From Microbacterium nymphoidis (GTDB taxonomy: Bacteria > Actinomycetota > Actinomycetes > Actinomycetales > Microbacteriaceae): a stretch of DNA of 64,000 nt. Position numbers and translations under genes: made by a program. Under the pieces are notes generated by a model. That model was not told the origin of the DNA and did not search any database. It saw only the letters and a list, made by a program, of their open reading frames with translations. Each line of letters begins with the position of its first letter. The first letter of the stretch is position 1. The DNA lies in NCBI RefSeq assembly GCF_021044885.1, contig NZ_JAJNOD010000001.1, positions 1,798,001 through 1,862,000 on the forward strand. The letters run 5' to 3'. Positions 34,028 to 41,352 of the stretch are shown here, in pieces.

Positions 34028-35104
34028 ATGTCCACACGTATCGCCACCGCGATCACCGTCCTTCTCGTCGGCCTCGGGGTGCTCCTCGGGGCCGGCCCCG
34101 CAACCGCAGACGATGCGGCTGCCGACCCGCCCGCGGGCACCACCTGGTCTCTGCAACCCGCCTCGTCCGAAGCGGCCGACGGCCGGGTATCGCTCCGCCA
34201 GCACGTCGACCCCGGTGCGACGGTCGACGAGCACCTCGCCCTCACCAACCACGGCGCCGACGCGGCGCGCTTCGCGGTGTATGCGAGCGACGGCGTGGTC
34301 ACCGACCGCGGCAGCTTCGATCTGCTCCCGAGCGACCAGGCCCCGACCGACGGCGGCTCCTGGGTGGCGTTCGGCGATGTCGCTGCGGCGCAGCCGCGCG
34401 ACGGCGGCGGGTTCACGATCGATGTCGCCGGGGGCGCCTCGATCATCATCCCGATCCGCATCGCGGTCCCCTCCGATGCCGCGCCGGGCGATCATCCGGC
34501 CGGAATCGTGGCCGAGTTGCTGGCGGACGCCCAGACCCAGGTTCACCTGTCGACGCGCGTGGGCGTGCGCCTTCACCTCCGTGTCAGCGGTGAGGTCGTG
34601 GCATCGCTGGCGGCGAAGGATGTGGACGTGCAGTACCGTCCCTCCGCGAACCCGCTCGCTCCCGGCGCGGTCGCCCTCTCCTTCGACATCGCCAATCGCG
34701 GCAACGTACGCCTCGCGGCCTCCAGCACCGTCACACTGACGGGTCCGTTCGGGATGCTTCCCGTCCGTGCCGATATCGCCACGGGGCGGGAGATCCTCCC
34801 CGGGCAGACGGCGCACGCCGAGGCGTCGCTACCGGTCTGGCCGCTGCTGCTCGGCTTCGGGGAGATCACGTTGCAGCCGCAGCCGGTCGGCTCCGATGAG
34901 ATCGACGTCGCCCTGCGCACGAGCACCACCGCCGTCACGGTGTGGACCCCGCCGTGGATCCATCTCGGGGTCCTGCTGCTCACCGTGCTGGCATGGTGGC
35001 TCATCCGTCGGCAGCGAAAGCGCTCGGCCGCGCGTGTGCAGGCCGCCATCGACGCGGCCGTGGCCGCAGCGCGCAATTCCGAGCGGGAGGCCATTCCGGC
35101 CTAG
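34028..35104 (+). CDS. DUF916-type membrane-anchored WxL-interacting protein
   Basis: A 358-residue protein with a signal peptide (cleavage near ATA-DDAAAD), two Ig-like extracellular domains (TTWSLQPASSEAADGRVSLR..., SIIIPIRIAVPSDAAPGDHPAGIVAEL; then VDVQYRPSANPLAPGAVALSF), one C-terminal membrane helix (WIHLGVLLLTVLAWWLI) and a basic tail RRQRKRS. This is the DUF916 architecture, whose Firmicutes members partner WxL proteins at the cell wall. It sits directly after an esterase with a WxL-like tail, so it may tether that enzyme to the cell surface. Its TAG overlaps the stop of the convergent lacI-type gene (CTAG). Confidence 0.8.
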   Translation: MSTRIATAITVLLVGLGVLLGAGPATADDAAADPPAGTTWSLQPASSEAADGRVSLRQHVDPGATVDEHLALTNHGADAARFAVYASDGVVTDRGSFDLLPSDQAPTDGGSWVAFGDVAAAQPRDGGGFTIDVAGGASIIIPIRIAVPSDAAPGDHPAGIVAELLADAQTQVHLSTRVGVRLHLRVSGEVVASLAAKDVDVQYRPSANPLAPGAVALSFDIANRGNVRLAASSTVTLTGPFGMLPVRADIATGREILPGQTAHAEASLPVWPLLLGFGEITLQPQPVGSDEIDVALRTSTTAVTVWTPPWIHLGVLLLTVLAWWLIRRQRKRSAARVQAAIDAAVAAARNSEREAIPA

Positions 35105-36150
35105 ATCGTGGGCACGGCGTCGGTCGCGGGACCGGGGAAGCCGGTGGACTCCCGCCGCACGATCTCAAAGCCCGGTTGCACCGTGCGTGGCGGACGCCGA
35201 TCGCCCTTCTCCTCGATCCGTTCGATGAGGAGGGCGACGGCGTCGCGTGCGATCTGCTTGCTCCCGGCGTCGACGCTGGACATCGAGGGCATGGAGAAGC
35301 GCCCTTCGTCGATGTTGTCGAACCCGATGACCGCCACATCCTCGGGGACGCGGAGCCCCGCCTCGCCGAGCGCCCGCAACGTGCCGAGCCCCAGAGCGTC
35401 GTTGAGGGCGAACACGGCGTCAAAGGGCACGCCCGATGCGATCAGCTCACGGACCGCCAGCACGCCGGCGGTCCGGTTCCAGTGCGGAGCCATGCGCACG
35501 AGGCGGGGATCGAGCTCGACACCCGCCGCGGCCAGCGCCTCCTCGTACCCCGCGACACGCAGGGTCGCCGAGCTGGTGTCGATGGTGGGATCGGCCTCGG
35601 CTCCGATGATCGCGATTCGTCGACGCCCGATCTCCAGCAGATGCTCGACGGCTGCCCGCGCGGAGGCGACGTTGTTCATGGTGACGTGGTCCGTCGGTCC
35701 ACCGAAGATGCGCTCTCCGAGCAGGACCAGCGGAAAGCCGGTGTTGAGGGCTTCCGCATCGGCCTGACCGAGCGCGTACGGGCTGAAGAGGAGACCATCG
35801 GTCAGACGGAGCCGGCCTCCGCTGATCACCTGGAGCTCGCGCTCCCGATCGCCGCTGGTCTGCTCCACCACGACGCCCAGACCATGGGTGTCCGCGGCCC
35901 GGATGACCGCGTCTGCGAGCTCAGCGAAGTAGTTCTCGCTCAGAGCGGGAACAGCCAGCCCGATGACTCCCGTGCGTCCGGACCGGAGACCACGGGCGGA
36001 GAGATTCGGGCGATAACCCAGCTCGGCGATCGCAGCTCGGACGCGGTCGCGCATCTGCTGACGGACGTGCGGATAGTCGTTGATGACGTTCGAGACCGTC
36101 TTGATCGACACTCCCGCCAGACGTGCGACGTCGTGCATCGTCGGCTCCAT
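35101..36150 (-). CDS. LacI-family repressor of the arabinoside/xyloside locus
   Basis: A 349-residue LacI regulator. The DNA-binding part is TMHDVARLAGVSIKTVSNVIN with hinge helix LGYRPNLSARGLRSGRTGVIG; the effector domain is a periplasmic-binding-protein fold. ATG 36150 has GGGGAG eight bases upstream; an in-frame GTG at 36165 is less likely. It lies between the esterase/DUF916 pair and the GH51/ABC/GH3 genes. The two CG-centred operators at 31207 and 41262 suit this protein, so it is the probable repressor of the whole locus, released by a pentose or oligosaccharide. Confidence 0.9.
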   Translation of the reverse strand: MEPTMHDVARLAGVSIKTVSNVINDYPHVRQQMRDRVRAAIAELGYRPNLSARGLRSGRTGVIGLAVPALSENYFAELADAVIRAADTHGLGVVVEQTSGDRERELQVISGGRLRLTDGLLFSPYALGQADAEALNTGFPLVLLGERIFGGPTDHVTMNNVASARAAVEHLLEIGRRRIAIIGAEADPTIDTSSATLRVAGYEEALAAAGVELDPRLVRMAPHWNRTAGVLAVRELIASGVPFDAVFALNDALGLGTLRALGEAGLRVPEDVAVIGFDNIDEGRFSMPSMSSVDAGSKQIARDAVALLIERIEEKGDRRPPRTVQPGFEIVRRESTGFPGPATDAVPTI

Positions 36151-36217
36151 CGCATCACTCCCCACGCGTCTGCGGACGTCCTCTCACTCTATCGTCGCCG
36201 CACCGCCGAACCCGCAC

Positions 36218-36277
36218 GCCGAGACGCACCACGGCGGAGCCCGTCCGTGAACGGACCCCGCAGTGGTGCGTCTCGGC
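36218..36277 (-). terminator. Long hairpin after GH51 gene
   Basis: Outer arms 36218-36232 and 36263-36277 (GCCGAGACGCACCAC and its complement) are perfect, and inside them GTCCGT-GA-ACGGAC (36243-36256) forms a second stem. It lies six bases after the GH51 stop codon and separates it from the lacI-type gene. Confidence 0.8.
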
Positions 36278-36282
36278 TGGGA

Positions 36283-37800
36283 TCAGGAGTCGGCCGGCGC
36301 CAGGCGGATGACGGACCAGGACACGGGTGGCAGCACGGCGTGCAGGCGGTCGTGGGCGATCCCGGTCGTGGTGTTCGGCCGTGGCGCCACCGAGCTGTCG
36401 TCGTCCGCGGTCGCGCTCCAGGTGTGATCGGGATGGGACAGCGTGAGTGAGTCCACGATGCGCAGCGCTCTGAATCCGCCGAGGCGTGCCTCCAGCGCAA
36501 GCTCGTCGGTCGTGGACCGGTTCACCGCGAGGATCACGACCTCGCCGGTCGACGGATCGTGTGTGGCGACCGCGTCGATGGCGTCGACCTCGCCGAACTT
36601 GGTCGTGGGGATACGGGGCGATTCGATGGCGAGGCGAAGGACATCACCCTGGGCGAACCGCGAGGTCAGCGCAAAGGGATGAAAGATCGTCTGCTTCCAG
36701 GACCGCCCACCCGGCTCCGTCATGATCGGCGCGATCACGTTGACGAGCTGCGCCAGCGACGCGGCGTGCACGCGATCACTGTGGCGCAGCAGGGAGATCA
36801 GCAGCCCGCCGACCACCACCGCGTCGGCGACGTTGTACCGGTCTTCGAGCAGCACGGGCGCCACCGGCCAGTCATCGCCGGTGGGCGGTTGCGACTCCGC
36901 GCGGTGCTGGTACCAGACGTTCCACTCGTCGAAGGAGATGTTGATGGTCTTCGTGTGCTTGCCCGCCGCGCGCACCGCGTCGGCTGTCGCCGTCACCGAA
37001 TCGATGAAGTGGTCCATGTCGACCGCACTGGCGAGGAAGGAGGCGAGGTCGCCGTCCTCCTCCCAGTAATAGGCGTGCGCGGAGATGTAGTCCACCTGCT
37101 CGTACGTCTCGGTCAGCACGATGCGCTCCCACTCACCGAAGGTCGCGATCGCCGATCCCGAAGAGCCGCACACCACCAGCTCCAGTCCCGGATCCATCAT
37201 GCGCATGGCGCGCGCGGTCTCCGCCGCCAGGCGGCCGTACTCCTCGGCCGTCTTATGACCGACCTGCCACGGACCGTCCATTTCGTTGCCGAGGCACCAC
37301 ATCCGGATCCGGTGCGGGTCGGCCGTGCCGTTCGCGCGACGTCGTTCCGCCCACGCCGGGCCCGCCGGCACGTTGCAGTACTCCAGCAGGTCCAGCGCCT
37401 CCTGAACTCCCCGGGTCCCGAGGTTCACCGCCATCATCGGCTCGACCCCGGCCTTCGCGGCCCAGCGCATGAACTCGTCGACGCCCACGGTGTTGGGCTC
37501 CATGGAGTGCCAGGCCAGATCCAGCCGCGCGGGACGTTCCGCCACCGGGCCGGTGCCGTCCTCCCAGCGATAGCCCGAGACGAAGTTGCCGCCCGGGTAC
37601 CGCACCGTGGACACCCCGAGCTCACGCGTCAGCTCGATCACATCCTCGCGAAACCCGTCCGCGTCAGCTCGGGGGTGGTCGGGGTCGTGGATGCCCGTGT
37701 ACACGCACCGACCCAGATGCTCGACGAAAGCGCCGAACGTGCGACGACGGACGGGGCCGACGACGAATGCGGGGTCGACGGTGAGGGAAGCGGTGAGCAT
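36283..37800 (-). CDS. GH51 alpha-L-arabinofuranosidase
   Basis: A 505-residue cytoplasmic glycoside hydrolase that would release L-arabinose from arabino-oligosaccharides. The N-terminus RRRTFGAFVEHLGRCVYTGI is characteristic. Acid/base Glu173 is in MWCLGNEMDGPW and nucleophile Glu292 in ISFDEWNVWY. There is no signal peptide, so its substrates must be imported, presumably by the ABC system encoded upstream. ATG 37800 aligns with the family start; an in-frame ATG at 37812 sits almost on the AAGGA site. It is the last gene of the permease-permease-binding-protein operon. Confidence 0.93.
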   Translation of the reverse strand: MLTASLTVDPAFVVGPVRRRTFGAFVEHLGRCVYTGIHDPDHPRADADGFREDVIELTRELGVSTVRYPGGNFVSGYRWEDGTGPVAERPARLDLAWHSMEPNTVGVDEFMRWAAKAGVEPMMAVNLGTRGVQEALDLLEYCNVPAGPAWAERRRANGTADPHRIRMWCLGNEMDGPWQVGHKTAEEYGRLAAETARAMRMMDPGLELVVCGSSGSAIATFGEWERIVLTETYEQVDYISAHAYYWEEDGDLASFLASAVDMDHFIDSVTATADAVRAAGKHTKTINISFDEWNVWYQHRAESQPPTGDDWPVAPVLLEDRYNVADAVVVGGLLISLLRHSDRVHAASLAQLVNVIAPIMTEPGGRSWKQTIFHPFALTSRFAQGDVLRLAIESPRIPTTKFGEVDAIDAVATHDPSTGEVVILAVNRSTTDELALEARLGGFRALRIVDSLTLSHPDHTWSATADDDSSVAPRPNTTTGIAHDRLHAVLPPVSWSVIRLAPADS

Positions 37801-37880
37801 GAGGTGGTTCATTCCTTCGTGGGGAGTCAAGAAGGTGCGGGCGGACGAAGCGTCGCCCGCCCGCACCTCGGGGTGGCTGG

Positions 37881-39224
37881 TTACTGACCCAGCTCGTTCT
37901 TCAGGTCGGACTGCGCCTGTTCGAGCGCCTCCTTCGCCGGTGTGCCGGTCTCGTAGATCTCGTTGAGCGTCACCGTGCGGAACTGGTTGTCCACCTTGGG
38001 GAGGTTCTGGTTGGAGAACGACTGGAAGTGACCGATCCCGGACTTCACCGAGTTGAGCACGTCGAACAGGTTCGTCTGGAAGTACTTGTTGAACTTGTTG
38101 TCCGGGTTGTGCGTGACGGCCTCGTCCTCCCACACGGACATGTTCACCGGGTCGAAGCCGAGTACCTCCCACACGGCGACGTTGGCCTCGCGGGAGAGTT
38201 TCGCGTAGGCCACGAACTCGCTCGCCAGCTCCTTGTTCTCGCTCTTGTCCATCACCGCGGTTCCCGTCCCGCCACCACCGATGGTGAGCACGTCGGAGCC
38301 CGGAACCTGCGGCGCCGGGGCGATCGCGATCTTGCCCTCGAGGTCGGGCATGTAGTCCACGAAGCGCGAGGTGTACCAGGCGGGGTACACGATCGCCGCG
38401 AAGTCGCCCTTGTTGATGGCGCCGAAGGCCTCTTCGTTGTCGGGGCTGCCGCCGGGGATGGTCGAGAGCGCGCCCGCCTCCTTCATCCCCTGGAACATCT
38501 CCATGGTCTTGACCACCTCGGGGCTGGTGACGTCCACATCCCCCAGGCCGTCGTCGGTGAACAGCTGACCGCCGTTCTGCGCGATCGCCAGCGGCTCGGT
38601 GAAGAAGACTCCCGTGCTGGCCACGCTGAACGCCTTGCCCGTCGACGAGTTGTAGGTGGTGCCGGCCTTCGCGAAGTCGTCCCAGGTCTTGATGGTGGTG
38701 TAGTCGATTCCCGCGGCTTCGAGCAGCTCGGTGTTGTAGAAGGCCACGAACGCACCCACGTGCGTGGGGTAGCCGTAGATCTTTCCGTCCCGGCTGTACA
38801 GGTCCAGGCGGGCCTGCACGATGTCGTCCACGTAGGGCTGCGCCGCCGCGGTGAGATCGGCCAGCGGCGGCTTGTCACCCTTGACGAAGTTGCGGAACTT
38901 GCCGACCTCGATGTCGGCCAGGTCGGGAAGGCCCTGCCCCGAGTTCACGGCGAGCAGCAGCTTGTCGTGCATGTCCTGGTACGGGTAGACGGTGATGTCG
39001 AGATCAATGGCCTTGTCGGGGTTCTCCTCGTTCCACTTCTCGGCCATCTCCTCGTAGACCTGGCCGTGGAGTTCGGCGAACACCCACATGTCCAGCTTCG
39101 TGGCGCCACCCGCGGCGGCATCGTCGCCTCCGCCGGCGGGACCTCCGGAGGCGCCGCAACCGGAGAGGACTCCGACGGCGACTCCGGCCACGACGGCCGC
39201 CGTGGCGATCTGTCGAATGCGCAT
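37881..39224 (-). CDS. ABC sugar-binding lipoprotein (family 1)
   Basis: A 447-residue extracellular solute-binding lipoprotein. The signal peptide ends in the lipobox VLSGC (Cys23), followed by a flexible Gly/Ala linker. The mature part has the family 1 fold (KLDMWVFAELHGQVYEEMAEKW, then GKIYGYPTHVGAFVAFYN). It would capture an arabino- or xylo-oligosaccharide for the two permeases upstream. CAGGAG lies eight bases before the ATG. No ATPase gene is nearby. Confidence 0.92.
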   Translation of the reverse strand: MRIRQIATAAVVAGVAVGVLSGCGASGGPAGGGDDAAAGGATKLDMWVFAELHGQVYEEMAEKWNEENPDKAIDLDITVYPYQDMHDKLLLAVNSGQGLPDLADIEVGKFRNFVKGDKPPLADLTAAAQPYVDDIVQARLDLYSRDGKIYGYPTHVGAFVAFYNTELLEAAGIDYTTIKTWDDFAKAGTTYNSSTGKAFSVASTGVFFTEPLAIAQNGGQLFTDDGLGDVDVTSPEVVKTMEMFQGMKEAGALSTIPGGSPDNEEAFGAINKGDFAAIVYPAWYTSRFVDYMPDLEGKIAIAPAPQVPGSDVLTIGGGGTGTAVMDKSENKELASEFVAYAKLSREANVAVWEVLGFDPVNMSVWEDEAVTHNPDNKFNKYFQTNLFDVLNSVKSGIGHFQSFSNQNLPKVDNQFRTVTLNEIYETGTPAKEALEQAQSDLKNELGQ

Positions 39225-39291
39225 AGTGATACTCCTGACTGTGTGTTGGGGGTACTGCAAGGGGGGGTCGATAAGCCGATGGCGCGGGCCC

Positions 39292-40185
39292 TCAGCCCTT
39301 CACGGCTCCGGCGGTCATTCCTTCGACGAAGAACCGCTGGAATGCCAGGAAGAGGATGAGGATCGGGATCAGCGAGAAGAACGATCCGATGATCAGCAGC
39401 TCGTAGTTATTGCCGTAGGGCGTGAGCAGCGTGTTGAGACCGATCGGCAGCACGAACTTCTCCGGCGAGCGCAGCACCAGCAGCGGCCAGAGGAAGTTGT
39501 TCCAGATCGTCATGGCGTTGAGAATCGCCATCGCCGCAAAAGCGGGTTTCGCGATGGGGATGATCAGCCGGAAGAAGATGCCGAATTCGGACACTCCGTC
39601 CACGCGTCCGGCCTCCAGGATCTCCTTCGGTATCCCGAGGAAGTACTGACGGAAGAAGAAGATCGTGACCGCCTGCGCCAGGAAGGGAAGCACGACGATC
39701 CAGTACTGGTCGGCAGCGCCCAGGTCGTTCACCTGCACGTACAGCGGCAGCATGAGCATCTCGAACGGGATGGTCATCAGGATGATCACCAGGATGAAGC
39801 CGAGGCTCTTGCCGCGGAACTCGTACATCGCGAATCCGTATGCGACGAACGAGCTCACCAGCAGTGTTCCCACCACCTGCACGATGGTCAGTACCAGGCT
39901 GTTCCAGAACCACTGGAAGTACAGTCCCGAGTCGGTGAAGAGCATCGTGTAGTTGTCAACGCTCAGCTCGGAGAAGTCGATGGCGAACGAGATGCCGTTG
40001 CGGATCACATCGTTGCCGTCCTGGAACGTGCCCACGAAGATCGCGAACACCGGCACCAGGGAGATCAGAGCGATGACGATCAGGAACGCACTCTGGATGA
40101 GTCCGACGGCGCGACGACTCAGCGGCGGGCGCCGGGTTGCGGGGATCGCGGCAGTCTCGATGTCGGTGAGGGTGGGCCGGCTCAT
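39292..40185 (-). CDS. Carbohydrate ABC permease, MalG type
   Basis: A 297-residue permease with six helices. The cytoplasmic EAA loop is EILEAGRVDGVSEFGIFFRLIIP, which contacts the shared ATPase. Its ATG overlaps the stop of the MalF-type gene (ATGA), so both subunits are made together. It is the partner of the following binding protein. The C-terminus FFVEGMTAGAVKG is typical of the family. Confidence 0.93.
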   Translation of the reverse strand: MSRPTLTDIETAAIPATRRPPLSRRAVGLIQSAFLIVIALISLVPVFAIFVGTFQDGNDVIRNGISFAIDFSELSVDNYTMLFTDSGLYFQWFWNSLVLTIVQVVGTLLVSSFVAYGFAMYEFRGKSLGFILVIILMTIPFEMLMLPLYVQVNDLGAADQYWIVVLPFLAQAVTIFFFRQYFLGIPKEILEAGRVDGVSEFGIFFRLIIPIAKPAFAAMAILNAMTIWNNFLWPLLVLRSPEKFVLPIGLNTLLTPYGNNYELLIIGSFFSLIPILILFLAFQRFFVEGMTAGAVKG

Positions 40186-41081
40186 CGTGTGGACTCCTTC
40201 TTGAACGTTCCCGTCGCGGTGAGCTGGGTGAGGTTGATCGCGAGCACCAGCACGAGGAGCACCACGCCCACGGCGGAGGCGAAGCCGAGGTCGTTTTCCT
40301 GGATGCCCTTGCGGTAGAGGTAGCCGACGATGGTGAGCCCCTGGTTGTTCGGGGAGTTGTTTCCGGCGTAGAGCATGAAGCTCTCCAGGAACATCGCCAG
40401 ACCGCCGTACACGCTGATGGTGGTGACGTAGACGATGGTGGGCTTGAGTCCGGGAAGGGTGACGTTGAAGAATTGCTGGATCTTGCTTGCGCCGTCGATC
40501 GATGCCGCCTCGTAGTACTCCGTCGGAATCGCCTGCATGCCGGCGAGGAAGTACATGGTGTTGACACCGGCCCACCGCCAGAGGGCGAGCAGGAGCAGCG
40601 CGCCGAGACCGGTGAGGTCTTCCCGGAGCCAGCGCACCGGGCCGAAGCCGAAGAAGTCGGCGATCTGGTTCATGAGACCGGAATCCGTCTCGGCGAACAT
40701 CAGGCGGAAGACGATGCCGGCGACCACGACCGACGTGAGCGCGGGGACGAACAGCGAGGATTTGAAGAAGTTCTTGATCCGGCTGCTGCCCACCTTCGCA
40801 TTGATGATGGCAGCGAGGATCATCGGGATCGGCACGAGCAGGATGAGCGTCAGCACCATGTAGCGAAGGCTGTTGAACATCGCCTTCCAGAACACCTGGT
40901 CCTTCCACAGCCGCTCATAGTTGGCGGTTCCGATGAACGTCGCCTCGCCGTAGAGCACCTCCTGGAAGCTCATGATCACCGAGCGTGCGACCGGGATCAG
41001 CCAGAAGACGAGCAACGTCAGCAGGAACGGCAGGATGAACAGGTAGGGCGCGAGACGCTGGTTGTAGAGCAGCTTCTTCAT
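40182..41081 (-). CDS. Carbohydrate ABC permease, MalF type
   Basis: A 299-residue six-helix permease, first gene of the minus-strand transport operon. The EAA loop is YYEAASIDGASKIQQFFNVTLP. It starts with APYLFILPFLLTLLVFWLIPV as first helix. It is divergent from the GH3 gene; the 271-base region between them holds a CG-centred LacI-type operator that could repress both directions. No own ATPase is encoded. Confidence 0.93.
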   Translation of the reverse strand: MKKLLYNQRLAPYLFILPFLLTLLVFWLIPVARSVIMSFQEVLYGEATFIGTANYERLWKDQVFWKAMFNSLRYMVLTLILLVPIPMILAAIINAKVGSSRIKNFFKSSLFVPALTSVVVAGIVFRLMFAETDSGLMNQIADFFGFGPVRWLREDLTGLGALLLLALWRWAGVNTMYFLAGMQAIPTEYYEAASIDGASKIQQFFNVTLPGLKPTIVYVTTISVYGGLAMFLESFMLYAGNNSPNNQGLTIVGYLYRKGIQENDLGFASAVGVVLLVLVLAINLTQLTATGTFKKESTR

Positions 41082-41234
41082 GCGAGGGCGGTTCCTCGGG
41101 CTCGATCGGTCATTGCACTTTCTTCCTTGAAGTGATGCCTCGACGGTGAGTTCTTCGCCGGCGGCGGCGACGACGGACGTCGAGTGTGTCGATCACGAAA
41201 ACTCCGCCTGATACCGACGGGATCGCAATCTTCC

Positions 41235-41281
41235 TTGACAGAACGATGCTGTTCCGCCATAGATTTACAACGTTGCATATC
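41235..41281 (+). promoter_or_regulatory. GH3 promoter with LacI-type operator
   Basis: TTGACA (41235-41240), a 17-base spacer and CATAGA (41258-41263) are followed by GATTTACAACGTTGCATATC (41262-41281), nearly the same dyad and spacing as before the esterase gene. The position between divergent operons allows control of the transporter operon as well. The rest of the gap 41082-41352 shows no gene. Confidence 0.8.
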
Positions 41282-41352
41282 AGTATCCACGATCTTCCCC
41301 GTCGCGCAAGTCATCGCGGGCGATCGGTGAAAGCGAAGGACGGAGAGAACCC

